From positions 276,742 to 340,741 of the forward strand of contig NZ_PJRP01000001.1 of NCBI RefSeq assembly GCF_002858765.1: a DNA stretch of 64,000 nt, read 5' to 3'. Under the pieces are notes generated by a model. It was not told the DNA's origin, ran no database searches, and worked only from the letters and a program-made list of their open reading frames with translations. How positions within the stretch are numbered: position 1 is the first letter of the stretch; the number at the start of each line of letters is the position of its first letter. This document shows positions 17,853 through 27,510 of this stretch, one piece after another. A program made the position numbers and the translations under genes. This DNA comes from Cupriavidus pauculus. Lineage in GTDB: Bacteria > Pseudomonadota > Gammaproteobacteria > Burkholderiales > Burkholderiaceae.

Positions 17853-20564
17853 GTGCCGTTGCAGTCGTCGCTGCCTTTCGATGGATCGGATCTTGCCGAC
17901 GCCCCGGCCGCCTTGGCGGGCCGGCTGGCGCTGCCCGTGCCCGATGGCCATCGCGACGAACTGCGCCTGCCCGACGGCACGCTGCGCGAACCGTGGGCGC
18001 GCTTCTTCGGCATCCTGGACGACCTCCGCCCCGCCGCGCTGAATGCCCATGCGGCGGCGGTGTCGCGCCGCATCCGCGACAACGGCGTGACGTACAACGT
18101 CTACGCCGACCAGGGCGGCGCGCGCGCCTGGCAGCTGGAGGTATTCCCGTTCCTGGTGTCCGAAGCCGACTGGGCCGCGATCGAGGCCGGCGTGACCCAG
18201 CGCGCCACGCTGGCCAACGCCATGCTGGCCGACATCTACGGGCCGCAGACCCTGCTGCGGCGCGGGCTGCTGCCGCCGGGGCTGGTCTACGGGCATCCCG
18301 GCTATCTGCGCCCGCTCAAGGGCTACCAGCCGCCGGGCGGCAGCTTCCTGCAGACCATCGCGGTGGATCTAGTGCACACCGACGATGGCTGGACGGTCAT
18401 CGCGCATCGCACCGAGACGCCGTCGGGCATGGGCTACGCGCTGGAAAACCGGCTCATCATCTCGGGCCAGTATGCCGAGGCGTTTCGCGAACTGCGCGTG
18501 CGGCGCCTGCCGCCGGCCTTCGCGCAGTTGATCTCGACGCTGGCGCATGCCGCGCCCGCCGCGCCGGTGGGTCTGGCGGAAGAGGGCGCCAGCGCAGGCA
18601 TGGGTACGGGCGCAGGGACGGGCACAGTTGTCGGTACAGGGCGGCAGATCGTGCTGCTGTCGCCGGGCCCGTTCAACGAGACCTACTTCGAGCACACGTT
18701 CCTGGCCCGCTACCTGGGCATCACGCTGGTCGAGGGCAAGGACCTGACCGTGCGCAACGACGTGGTGTACCTGAAGACATTCGGCGGGCTGGAGCGCGTG
18801 GACGTGATCCTGCGCCGGCTCGACGATGTGTTCTGCGATCCGCTGGAACTGCGCAGCGATTCCATGCTCGGCGTGCCCGGCCTGCTGGAGGCGATGCGCG
18901 CGGGCAACGTGGTGGTGTCGAACGTGCCAGGGTCGGGCTTCCTGGAGTCGCCGGCCATCCACGGGTTCCTGCCCGGCATCGCGCAGGCCCTGCTGGATGA
19001 ACCGCTGGCGCTGCCGTCGGTCATGAGCTGGTGGTGCGGCGAGGCCGCCGCGCAGGACGCCGCGCTGCGCCTGCTCGATGAAGCCTTCGTGATGCCTACC
19101 TATCCGCGCACGCCGGCCGATGCCTTGCTGGGCATGGAGAGAGGGCTGCAGCCGCTCGATGCCTGGCGCGCCCGCATCGCCGAAACGCCAGATCGCTTTA
19201 CGCTGCAGGCGCCATTGCCGCTCTCGCATACGCCTTGCTGGGAGCCCGGCGACAAGGGCGGCGGAAGGATCGGCTCGCGTGCGGCCATGCTGCGCGTGTT
19301 CGCGGTGGCCGATGGCAATGGTGGCTGGCAGGTCATGCCGGGCGGCTTCACGCGGCTGGCGCCGCCGCACCTGGAAGCCGTATCGATGCAGCTTGGCGGC
19401 ACCAGCGCCGACACGTGGGTGCTGTCGAACCAGCCCGCACAGGGGCTGATGCCGTCGCCGCGCGCCGGGTCGGTATTCCCGCCACCGTCACCGTCGCCAC
19501 GTACCACGCTGCCGTCGCTGGGCACGACGGCGGTGACACGGCCGCTGGCCGTATCGAGCCGAGCCGCCGAGAACCTGTTCTGGGCTGGCCGCTATGCCGA
19601 GCGCGCCGAGAACGTGGTGCGCGTGTGCCGCCAGATCCTGGGATCGATCGAATCGAACGACGAGACCGACGAGGGCACGCTGAACATGCTGGGCCTGCTG
19701 GCGCAGTGGTTCGGACTGGTGGCGCCGAACACCCCGTCGCCGCAGGCGTCGCTGCGCGTGTTCGAGCGCAGCCTGGTCTCCACGCTGGCTGATCCGCACG
19801 CGGTGACGGGGCTGATGCCGACGCTGGCCAGCCATGCCCGCGCCGCCAACGAGATCCGCAACCGGTTGTCGAACGACCACTGGCGCACGATTCTGGCCGC
19901 GCGCAACGACTTCCAGGATGCGATGGCCGATGCCGCATGCCAGGCTGGCACGGCGGGCCACGGCGAGGGGGCCTACGACCGCTCGAAGGTGCTGGTGGCG
20001 CTGGAGCATCTGTCGATGCAGCTTGGCGCGATCAGCGGCGCGCAGGGCGACCGCATGACGCGCGACGAAGCGTGGCGGCTGGTCTTTATCGGCCGCCATA
20101 TCGAGCGGCTCGGCACGCTGGCGCTGTTTCTGGAGGTGGCGGAGGGCAGCGGCGCGCTGGCGTCGCGCAGCGGCTTCGACATGCTGTTGCACCTGTTCGA
20201 CAGCACGCTGACGTACCGCTCGCTGTTTCCGGGGCGGTCCGATGTGGCGGCGCTGGTCGACCTGCTGGTGCTGGAGCCGACCAACCCGCGCGGCCTCTAC
20301 GGCGTGCTGGACCGCCTGCGCGACAAGCTCGCGCAACTGCCAACCGGCGCTACGGCCCAAGCGCGCGTGCCGCTGGCCGAACTGCTGCCGCCGACGACGG
20401 CGCTGCCGTCGCGCTCGCTGCTGTGCGTACGCGAGAAGGATCGCTACCCGAAGCTGGCGGCGCTGTGCGACCAGCTTGGCGGGCGCATGGCCAAGCTGTC
20501 CGAAGAAATCGGCGGCCGCTACTTCAGCCATGCCGGCGTGGCGCCGGAAACGGACCTGCCATGA
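17853..20564 (+). CDS. Circularly permuted ATP-grasp / Alpha-E fusion protein
   Basis: 903 residues from the GTG at 17853, which has an AGGAGA site at 17836-17841; an upstream GTG (17796) overlapping the previous stop is possible but lacks such a site. The first 540 residues are a circularly permuted ATP-grasp domain (VYADQGGARAWQLEVFP, GYQPPGGSFLQTIAVD, GPFNETYFEHTFLARYLG), predicted to ligate carboxyl and amine groups with ATP. From about 563 (AVSSRAAENLFWAGRYAERAENV) to the end is the all-helical Alpha-E domain. These occur as two genes in many genomes and as a fusion here. A Pro/Ser/Thr-rich linker joins them. Confidence 0.9.
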   Translation: MPLQSSLPFDGSDLADAPAALAGRLALPVPDGHRDELRLPDGTLREPWARFFGILDDLRPAALNAHAAAVSRRIRDNGVTYNVYADQGGARAWQLEVFPFLVSEADWAAIEAGVTQRATLANAMLADIYGPQTLLRRGLLPPGLVYGHPGYLRPLKGYQPPGGSFLQTIAVDLVHTDDGWTVIAHRTETPSGMGYALENRLIISGQYAEAFRELRVRRLPPAFAQLISTLAHAAPAAPVGLAEEGASAGMGTGAGTGTVVGTGRQIVLLSPGPFNETYFEHTFLARYLGITLVEGKDLTVRNDVVYLKTFGGLERVDVILRRLDDVFCDPLELRSDSMLGVPGLLEAMRAGNVVVSNVPGSGFLESPAIHGFLPGIAQALLDEPLALPSVMSWWCGEAAAQDAALRLLDEAFVMPTYPRTPADALLGMERGLQPLDAWRARIAETPDRFTLQAPLPLSHTPCWEPGDKGGGRIGSRAAMLRVFAVADGNGGWQVMPGGFTRLAPPHLEAVSMQLGGTSADTWVLSNQPAQGLMPSPRAGSVFPPPSPSPRTTLPSLGTTAVTRPLAVSSRAAENLFWAGRYAERAENVVRVCRQILGSIESNDETDEGTLNMLGLLAQWFGLVAPNTPSPQASLRVFERSLVSTLADPHAVTGLMPTLASHARAANEIRNRLSNDHWRTILAARNDFQDAMADAACQAGTAGHGEGAYDRSKVLVALEHLSMQLGAISGAQGDRMTRDEAWRLVFIGRHIERLGTLALFLEVAEGSGALASRSGFDMLLHLFDSTLTYRSLFPGRSDVAALVDLLVLEPTNPRGLYGVLDRLRDKLAQLPTGATAQARVPLAELLPPTTALPSRSLLCVREKDRYPKLAALCDQLGGRMAKLSEEIGGRYFSHAGVAPETDLP

Positions 20565-21616
20565 GCGATCCGCTGAGCAAGGCCGAGCCGCGGGCGCTGC
20601 CGGAGTCGACCGGGTCGCCCGAGCTGCCCGAGCCGCTTGAGCCGCTTGAGCCGCCATCGACGCCCACCACGCTCGACGTGCATCACGTCACCACGTATCA
20701 GTACGCCTGGCCCGTGGAGCATGCGCAGCAGCGTGCCGTGGTGACGCCGCCGTCGTACCCGTGGCAGGCCGTGAGCGCGCACCGGACCGATGTGGAGCCA
20801 GCCCCGTCGCACCAGCACATGCGCACCGATGCGTTTGGCAACAACGTGCTGCATTTCATGCTCGATGTGCCGCACGAGACGATGCGCCTGACCACCTGCA
20901 GTACGGTCACGCTCACGCCGCGCTGGGCCGCGTTCGATCCCGCGCAAGGCATGCCGTGGGAAGAGGCGGCCCAGCGGCTGCGCTACCGAGCCGGCCAGCC
21001 GTTCCATCCGGAGGCCGAATTCGCGTACGCGTCGCCGAACGTGGCGCTGCACGCCGACCTGCGCGACTACGCGCGGCGCAGCTTCACCCCGGGTGTGACC
21101 GTGGCGGCCGGTGCCATCGACCTGATGCATCGCATCCACGCCGACTTCGAGTACCACGGCGAGACCACCGAAGTGCATACGCCCGCGCTGGAGGCCTTTG
21201 CGCTGCGTAGCGGCGTCTGCCAGGACTTTGCGCAGGTGATGATCGGCTGCCTGCGCTCCATCGGCCTGGCCGCGCGCTATGTCAGCGGCTATTTGTGCAC
21301 CGATCCGCCGCCGGGCGAGCCGCGCCTGCTGGGTGCCGATGCCTCGCACGCGTGGGCCGGCGTGTGGTGCCCCACCAACGGCTGGATCGATCTCGATCCC
21401 ACCAACGACGTGCTGGCCGACACGCGCCACGTGACCCTGGCCATCGCACGCGACTACAGCGACGTGCCGCTGCTGCACGGCGTGATCGTCGGCGGCGGCG
21501 AGCACACGGTGGAGGTGGAGGTGAGCGTGGTACCGGTGATGGATGCCGAGTCCGAGTCCCTCTGCCCCGAGCGATCGCCCGCAGCCCAGCGCGACGTGCC
21601 CGCCGGGCGCAGCTGA
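20561..21616 (+). CDS. Transglutaminase family protein of the ATP-grasp/Alpha-E operon
   Basis: 351 residues, starting at ATG 20561 which overlaps the stop of the ATP-grasp gene (ATGA). After a Pro/Glu-rich N-terminus (residues 1-38) comes the bacterial transglutaminase N-domain (LDVHHVTTYQYAWPV) and a papain-like core with C220 (GVCQDFAQVM), H263 (ASHAWAGVW) and D279 (IDLDPTND). Such enzymes act as peptidases or acyl-transferases. Third gene of the operon; no proteasome-like Anbu gene, often seen with this set, follows in the window. Confidence 0.9.
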   Translation: MSDPLSKAEPRALPESTGSPELPEPLEPLEPPSTPTTLDVHHVTTYQYAWPVEHAQQRAVVTPPSYPWQAVSAHRTDVEPAPSHQHMRTDAFGNNVLHFMLDVPHETMRLTTCSTVTLTPRWAAFDPAQGMPWEEAAQRLRYRAGQPFHPEAEFAYASPNVALHADLRDYARRSFTPGVTVAAGAIDLMHRIHADFEYHGETTEVHTPALEAFALRSGVCQDFAQVMIGCLRSIGLAARYVSGYLCTDPPPGEPRLLGADASHAWAGVWCPTNGWIDLDPTNDVLADTRHVTLAIARDYSDVPLLHGVIVGGGEHTVEVEVSVVPVMDAESESLCPERSPAAQRDVPAGRS

Positions 21617-21787
21617 TCCCGCGTCGGCGCGTCTTGCCATCGGCGGCGACAGCCGGTGCGCATGCCTGATCCTATTCCATCCGACAAGGCCATGGATTGC
21701 ACCGCCCGGCGCGTTGCGTCACGCATGCGGCCGCCGCCTCGTGCGCCCGTTGGGCTGTCGGCCATGGAAGATAGGTGTTCCATCCGG

Positions 21788-21823
21788 TTCCATGTTCCCC
21801 CGCGCAGTTGTCTGGAAGGATTG
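21788..21823 (+). promoter_or_regulatory. Leader element shared by the two head-repeat genes (copy 2)
   Basis: TTCCATG (21788-21794), an 18-base spacer and TGGAAGGATTG (21813-21823), matching the element at 12299-12333 in order, spacing and distance to the gene start. Nothing else is recognised in the 275-base gap that follows the transglutaminase gene. Confidence 0.4.
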
Positions 21824-21891
21824 ACTTGCCAATGGGGCGGCGCCGCGCTTGCTGCGCTGCAGACCCAGGGCTATCCAGAAGGGGACGTGCG

Positions 21892-24276
21892 ATGACAACG
21901 AATGAACGGACGGCAACGCCGAGGCGCAGGCGCCAGGTCTTCCGAACAATGCGGGGCTGCCGGAGGAGGGCGTCAAGTACTTCCGGACTAGCGCGGGGAC
22001 CGGACGCATCCGCTACGGGATTCAACGCCGTCGCCATCGGGCTGAATGCTGTCGCCTCGATGAGCAACGCCGTGGCCTTGGGCTGCTGGGCGACGTCGAC
22101 CCAGGACAACGGCGTTGCGATTGGCACCTACGCCAATGCCAGCGCAACGAATTCGACTTCAGTCGGCAACAAGAGCGTCGCATCGGCCTTGGGAGCGTCG
22201 CTCTGGGAGATCGCTCCACGGCCGATCAGGAGTACTTTGTATCGGTCGGCAATCCGGATCGGCAACGCACCATCGTGTACCTGGCACCGGGCGAGGTGTC
22301 GAGCGCCAGCACCGATGCCGTCAACGGCAGCCAGCTCTACGCCACGGACCAGCGCGTGACGGCGCTGGAGTATTTCCACGTCAACAGTTTCAAGCCCAAC
22401 GAGGAGGCCGCTGGTGGCGATGCCATCGCGATTGGGCCCCCTGGCGGACGCATCGGGCAGCGGTGGCATGGCGCTGGGCCTGGAAGCGGTGGCAAGTGGC
22501 CAAAGCTCGACCGCGCTGGGCAGCAACGCCGTCAGCGGCGCGGACTGGGCGCAGGCCATCGGCAGCCGTGCGGCAGCCATCGGCACAGGCGACGTGGCCG
22601 TCGGCGTGAACGCCCAGGCCAACGGTGGGGGCACCGCCGCGCTGGCCGTGGGGACGAGTGCCAGCGCAACCGGTGCCGGCGCCACGGCGCTCGGTCGTCA
22701 GGCCAGCGCCACGGCGTCGGACAGCGTTGCCATCGGCCAGGGCAGCGTCGCGAATCGCGAGGGCACGGTATCGGTGGGCACGCTGCTGAAGCCGCGCCGC
22801 ATCGTGCACGTGATGAAGGGCGAGCTCGATTCGGATGCCGCCACGGTGGGCCAGCTCAAGGACGCCGGGTTGAACCTGAACGCGGCTGGCGAGGTGTCCA
22901 ACGCGTTCGTGGCCTATGACGACGCCACCCTTGGTTGCGTGACGCTGTCCAACACGGTGGTCACGAACCTGGCGCTCGGCGAGCTGACGGAAGCCAGCCA
23001 GGATGCGGTGACCGGCGCGCAGCTGTTCGCCGTGAGCCAGGAACTCGGCGAGGCCATCACCGCACTGGGCCAGATCCACACCGCCATGGACGAGATCACG
23101 ACCGGCGACGCCGGGGTGATGTACTTCCACGTCGACTCGACCGCGGCGGATGCCGGCGCCAGCGGCACCAACGCCCTGGCCATCGGCCCGAATGCCTGGC
23201 CGATCAGTACCGGCGCGGCGGCCGTGGGCGACGCCACCGTGGTGAGCGCGACGGCTGGCCTGGCATTGGGCGCGGGCGCCAACGTGTCGGGGTCGTACAG
23301 CGTGGCCATCGGCCAAGGCAGCCTGGCGGACCGCCCGAACACCGTGTGGGTGGGGTCGTCGGCCGCACGGCGCCGCATCGTCAACGTGGAGGCCGGGGTG
23401 GCCGGGGTGGCCGAGTCCGACGCGGTCACGGTGGGGCAATTGCGCGCCGCCGGGCTGGACGTGAACGTGGCCGGCAACGTCAGGAACGCATTCCTGGCCT
23501 ACGACGACAGCTCGAAGGCCCGCGCCACGCTGGACAACACGCTGGTGACCGGGCTGCGCGCGGCCGACCTGAGCCAGTTGAGCACCGATGCGGTGGTAGG
23601 CGGCCAGCTGTTCGAGACCAACGCCAAGGTGACGAAGAACACGCAGGACATCGCCGGCCTTGCGCAGACCGTGGCGGGCATCAGCACGGGCGATGCCGAC
23701 CTGAAGTACGTGCAGGTGAAGTCCACGGGTTCCGAGGCGACGGCCAATGGCAACAACGCCATCGCCATCGGGCCGCAGGCGCTGGCCAAGGGCGGTGGCA
23801 GCATCGTGGTGGGCGACGGCGCGACCATGGCCAGCACGGGCAGCGGCATCGTGCTGGGCCGCAGCGCGCGGGTCGAGAGTGGCGCTGGCGGCGAGGGGGC
23901 GATTGCGGTGGGCAATGCAGCGTATGTATCGGCCAACAGCGCGGTGGTGATCGGCGCCTCGGCCTCGGCATCGAAGACCGACAACGTGGCGATTGGCGGC
24001 GTGGCGGCGGCATCGGGCACGACGACGGTGGCGATTGGTGCCAACGCCGTGGCCTCCGCGACGAACGGCGTGGCACTCGACGCCAAGTCGGCGTGCGACC
24101 GCGCCAAATCGGTGTCGGTCGGCAGCGCCAGCCTGCAACGGCAGATCATCAACGTGGCAGCGGGTACGTCATCGACCGACGCCGTCAACGTCGGCCAGCT
24201 CACCACGATGCTGGCGGAACGCGACGCGCTGCTGGCCAGCCTGCAGGAGCGCCTGGCCGCTCTGGAGTCAGCATGA
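21892..24276 (+). pseudogene. Frameshifted trimeric-autotransporter-like head repeat protein (copy 2)
   Basis: The homologous reading moves between frames: EEGVKYFRTSAG (near 21960-21990, second frame), PDASATGFNAVAIG (22000-22190, first frame), ALGDRSTADQEYFVSVG through VYLAPGEV and GGDAIAIGP (22195-22436, second frame), then LADASGSGGMALG to the stop at 24276 (first frame). Switches fall near 21905, 21995, 22195 and in the C5 run at 22437-22441. The last frame alone codes for about 610 residues with three head blocks, each followed by neck motifs (RRIVHVMKGE, RRIVNVEAGV, RQIINVAAGT) and a short coiled coil. No signal peptide or YadA anchor. Either a decayed gene or assembly error; the 3' part could still be expressed from a later start such as 22414. 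Confidence 0.7.
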
Positions 24277-24301
24277 TCGACGCCGCCCCGCTGATCGGTG
24301 C

Positions 24302-24330
24302 AAAAAAAAGGGCCACGCGCGAGCGTGGCC
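24302..24330 (-). terminator. Rho-independent terminator of gatB
   Basis: A perfect 8-bp stem, GGCCACGC (24311-24318) with GCGTGGCC (24323-24330), is followed on the minus strand by eight T residues (24309-24302). It lies 34 bases past the gatB stop, between gatB and the converging decayed head-repeat gene. Confidence 0.9.
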
Positions 24331-24363
24331 GTTTCGTCAGAAGAGGACCGGATCAGATGGCGA

Positions 24364-25818
24364 TCAGGCTAGCTTCTTCTTCAGCAGGTCGTTGACCTGG
24401 GCCGGGTTGGCCTTGCCCTTGGTGGCCTTCATCGCCTGGCCCACCAGCGCGTTGAACGCCTTTTCCTTGCCGGCGCGGAATTCCTCCACCGACTTGGCGT
24501 TGGCGGCCAGCACGTCGTCGATGATCTTTTCCAGCTCGCCCGTGTCGGACATCTGCTTCAGGCCCTTGGCCGCGATGATCGCATCGGCGTCGCCGTCGGA
24601 CTCGCCGGCCCACATCGCCGGGAACACATCCTTCTTGGCCGTGTTGTTCGATACCGTGCCGTCGACAATGCGAGATAGCAGTTTCGCCAGTTGAGCCGGG
24701 CGCACCGGCGCTTCGTCGATGGTGATGCCATCGCGGTTCAGTTGCGATGCCACGTCGCCCATCAGCCAGTTGGCGGCGGGCTTGGCGCTGGCGGCGCCCA
24801 CTTCCTTGACTACAGCCTCGAAGTAGCCGGCCAGGGCCTTGCTCGCGGTAATCGTGCTCGCGTCATAGGCCGACAGGCCGTATTGCGCGACAAAGCGCGC
24901 CTGCATGGCGGCCGGCAGTTCGGGCAGCGCGCCCTTCACGCGGTCGATCCAGGCTGCGTCGATTTCCAGCGGCATCAGGTCCGGATCGGGGAAGTAGCGG
25001 TAGTCGTGTGCGTCTTCCTTGGTACGCATCGCCCGCGTCTCGCCGGTGTCCGGGTCGAACAGCACGGTGGCCTGGACGATGTCGCGGCCGTCTTCGATTT
25101 CAGCAATCTGCCATTGCACTTCGTAGTCGATGGCCTGCTGCAGGAAGCGGAACGAGTTCAGGTTCTTGATCTCGCGGCGCGTGCCGAACTTCTCCTGGCC
25201 CACCGGGCGCACGGACACGTTGGCGTCGCAGCGGAAGCTGCCTTCCTGCATGTTGCCGTCGCAGATACCCAGCCACACCACGAGCGAATGCAGCGCCTTG
25301 GCATAGGCCACGGCTTCGGCCGAGCTGCGCATGTCGGGCTCGGTCACGATTTCCAGCAGCGGCGTGCCGGCGCGATTCAGGTCGATGCCGGTCATGCCCG
25401 CAAAGTCTTCGTGCAGCGACTTGCCGGCGTCTTCTTCCAGGTGGGCGCGCGTCAGGTTGATGGTCTTCTCGTAGACGCCCTGCTTGCCTTCCACCTGCAC
25501 CGTGATCTGGCCGCCTTGTACCACCGGGATCTCGTACTGGCTGATCTGGTAGCCCTTTGGCAGGTCGGGGTAGAAGTAATTCTTGCGCGCGAAGATGCTG
25601 CGCGGCGCGATCTTGGCGTCAATCGACAGGCCGAACTGGATGGCGCGCTCGACGGCACCCTTGTTGAGCACGGGCAACACGCCCGGCAGCGCCAGGTCGA
25701 CGGGCGAAGCCTGCGTATTGGCCTCGGCCCCGAACGCGGTGGAGGTGCCGGAGAAAATCTTGGAGGCCGTGGAGAGCTGTGCATGCGTCTCCAGGCCGAT
25801 CACCACTTCCCATTGCAT
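24364..25818 (-). CDS. gatB: Asp-tRNA(Asn)/Glu-tRNA(Gln) amidotransferase subunit GatB
   Basis: 484-residue GatB. It carries the kinase/transamidation active site that activates misacylated Glu-tRNA(Gln) or Asp-tRNA(Asn) for amidation. Seen are the family start [13 protein letters not shown], the GRPRRE-like and [14 protein letters not shown] blocks, and the C-terminal YqeY-like tail ending KLA. It is the last gene of the gat unit but is separated from gatA by two unrelated genes. Followed by a clear terminator. Confidence 0.97.
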   Translation of the reverse strand: MQWEVVIGLETHAQLSTASKIFSGTSTAFGAEANTQASPVDLALPGVLPVLNKGAVERAIQFGLSIDAKIAPRSIFARKNYFYPDLPKGYQISQYEIPVVQGGQITVQVEGKQGVYEKTINLTRAHLEEDAGKSLHEDFAGMTGIDLNRAGTPLLEIVTEPDMRSSAEAVAYAKALHSLVVWLGICDGNMQEGSFRCDANVSVRPVGQEKFGTRREIKNLNSFRFLQQAIDYEVQWQIAEIEDGRDIVQATVLFDPDTGETRAMRTKEDAHDYRYFPDPDLMPLEIDAAWIDRVKGALPELPAAMQARFVAQYGLSAYDASTITASKALAGYFEAVVKEVGAASAKPAANWLMGDVASQLNRDGITIDEAPVRPAQLAKLLSRIVDGTVSNNTAKKDVFPAMWAGESDGDADAIIAAKGLKQMSDTGELEKIIDDVLAANAKSVEEFRAGKEKAFNALVGQAMKATKGKANPAQVNDLLKKKLA

Positions 25819-25896
25819 GGCGGTTTTCCTAATCTGAGTGCTTTTCTGTATAGGTTGGTTCGGTTGCCGAATTCCGGCCCTGCGGGGTCTGTGTCG

Positions 25897-26985
25897 TCAG
25901 GGGTCGGAACTCGTCAGCCATGAATCGAGTTGGGCCAGCGCGGCCACGCGCGCCACGGCGTCGCCGCCCACGGTGACGCCGGAGCCCTGACGCGCGACGA
26001 TGTCACGCCGCACGTGCAGCTCGCTGGTGCCGTCGAAGCCATGGTACGCGCCCGGATAGATCTCCAGGCGGAAGCGGGCCTTGGGCTGCCGGCTTTGCAC
26101 CGCGTTCTGCAGCATCGCGCAGCGCGTGGCGGGCGTCCAGTCGTCGGCACCGCCGATCATCAGCAGCAACGGCGAGCGCAGCCTGAAATCGTGCTGCTGC
26201 ACGGCGCGCTTGCAGCCTGGATAAAACGCCACGGCGCGGTCCACGCTCGGCGCATCGGCGGGCCAGGGGCGGCTGGCGTCGATGGTGGCCAGCACCGCCT
26301 GCGCCCCGTTGGACCAGCCCAGCAGCACGATACGGCGGGTGTCGATGCCCGGCTGCTTTGCCACCCAGCGCAGCGCGGCGATGGCGTCGGCGCGGCGCGT
26401 CTTGTCGTCGATGGACCGGGCATCCAGCGATTCCGTGCAGATGCCTTGCGCCTTGCCGCGCGGGCTGAGGCTGTCCGGCATCAGCACGGCGTAGCCGCGG
26501 TCGGTCAGCCAGTGCGCGTATTCGCGGTAGCGGCTCTGCAGGCCGGCCGCCGGGTCGATGACTTCCTCGATCGTGCCGGCGCGTTTGGCCGCCACCTTCA
26601 TGTCGACCAGGCCGCCGCAGCCGTGCAGCGCCACCACCACGGGCAGCAGCTGGCTGCGGGCCACGCTGCCTTCGCGCGGCATGAACCAGTAGGCGGTCAG
26701 GGCCGGCGTGCCGGGGTCAGCGGGCAGCCGCACCCGCGCGGTGGCGGGCTCGGTTCCGGTGGCCGGCGCCGCCACGGCGGCTGCGCTGGCCGGTGTCACG
26801 GGTGCCGTCAGTGGCACCGGGGGCAACAGCGGCGCCATCGATACCGCCGGCTGCGCCGGTGCGGTGGGCATCAGCGCCGCCACCACCGCCACGCCGGCCA
26901 GCGTCCCGCGCAGCCAGCGGCCCACCGTGGTCGGAACCAGCGGCGAGACGGTTGGCGGCAAGGTGGGCGGGTGCAGGCGAGGCAT
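25897..26985 (-). CDS. Exported dienelactone-hydrolase-like alpha/beta hydrolase
   Basis: 362 residues with an N-terminal hydrophobic segment (about 24-45) and an Ala/Pro-rich stretch, then an alpha/beta hydrolase core. The oxyanion region VVALHGCGGL, the nucleophile elbow LGWSNGAQ, the acid loop GGADDWTP and the histidine in YPGAYHGFDG are in the right order, as in dienelactone hydrolases. Substrate unknown. Probably exported or membrane-anchored. It lies between a lipoprotein gene and gatB on the same strand, 78 bases before gatB. Confidence 0.85.
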   Translation of the reverse strand: MPRLHPPTLPPTVSPLVPTTVGRWLRGTLAGVAVVAALMPTAPAQPAVSMAPLLPPVPLTAPVTPASAAAVAAPATGTEPATARVRLPADPGTPALTAYWFMPREGSVARSQLLPVVVALHGCGGLVDMKVAAKRAGTIEEVIDPAAGLQSRYREYAHWLTDRGYAVLMPDSLSPRGKAQGICTESLDARSIDDKTRRADAIAALRWVAKQPGIDTRRIVLLGWSNGAQAVLATIDASRPWPADAPSVDRAVAFYPGCKRAVQQHDFRLRSPLLLMIGGADDWTPATRCAMLQNAVQSRQPKARFRLEIYPGAYHGFDGTSELHVRRDIVARQGSGVTVGGDAVARVAALAQLDSWLTSSDP

Positions 26986-27014
26986 GGTCGATCGACTAAT
27001 TTTCGGCGCGGGCG

Positions 27015-27485
27015 TCAGCGCGTGCGCGCGCAGTCGCCGGTGCCGGGCTCGAACATCACGGGCCAGGCTTCTTCATAGATGCCGGGCGTGCAGTGCGCCT
27101 GGCAGCTCGCGTGCGCCAGCGTGACGCGACGCGGGTCCTGCCAGATCATCAGCTTGCAGGCGCTGCCGTCGTTGGCGCGCAGCTCGATGTGCGGCGTCTT
27201 GCGCACCTGGCGGAAATCGGCCAGGTTGAAGCTGCACGAGCCGCGCTTGCCCACCCACAGCTTCCACTGCAGCTGCTGCACGGTGTTGTCGGCCACGCGC
27301 AGCTGCGCATCTTCGCGGAAGCCGTCTTCCTCGGTGCGCTGGCAGTTGCCCGCCAGGTCGATGTCGCGCGCCGCGATGGGCGTGGAGCGGCCAACGAACG
27401 GAATCTGGCAGCCGGCCAGCGTCACGGCCACCGCCAGGGCGGCGGCCAGTCTCAGCGGGATGCGGGGCAGGGCGTGCAGGCGCAT
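27015..27485 (-). CDS. Small predicted lipoprotein between gatA and the hydrolase
   Basis: 156 residues. The signal sequence ends in the lipobox LAGC (cysteine near residue 26), so the mature protein is predicted to be lipid-anchored. The body is about 130 residues with six further cysteines spread along it (NCQRTE, GSCSFN, SACKLM, ASCQAHC, DCARTR), suggesting disulphides. No family recognised. The frame is open upstream into gatA (27635), but the start at 27485 gives the signal peptide and leaves 25 bases after gatA. Confidence 0.75.
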   Translation of the reverse strand: MRLHALPRIPLRLAAALAVAVTLAGCQIPFVGRSTPIAARDIDLAGNCQRTEEDGFREDAQLRVADNTVQQLQWKLWVGKRGSCSFNLADFRQVRKTPHIELRANDGSACKLMIWQDPRRVTLAHASCQAHCTPGIYEEAWPVMFEPGTGDCARTR

Positions 27486-27510
27486 GATGGCGGGGGCGGT
27501 ATCGGCGTGG

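Noticed and set aside
22437..22441. Phase variation by the C5 run in the head-repeat gene
   Set aside because: Five bases is short for contingency slippage and at least two more frame switches exist, so a simple on/off switch cannot restore the gene.
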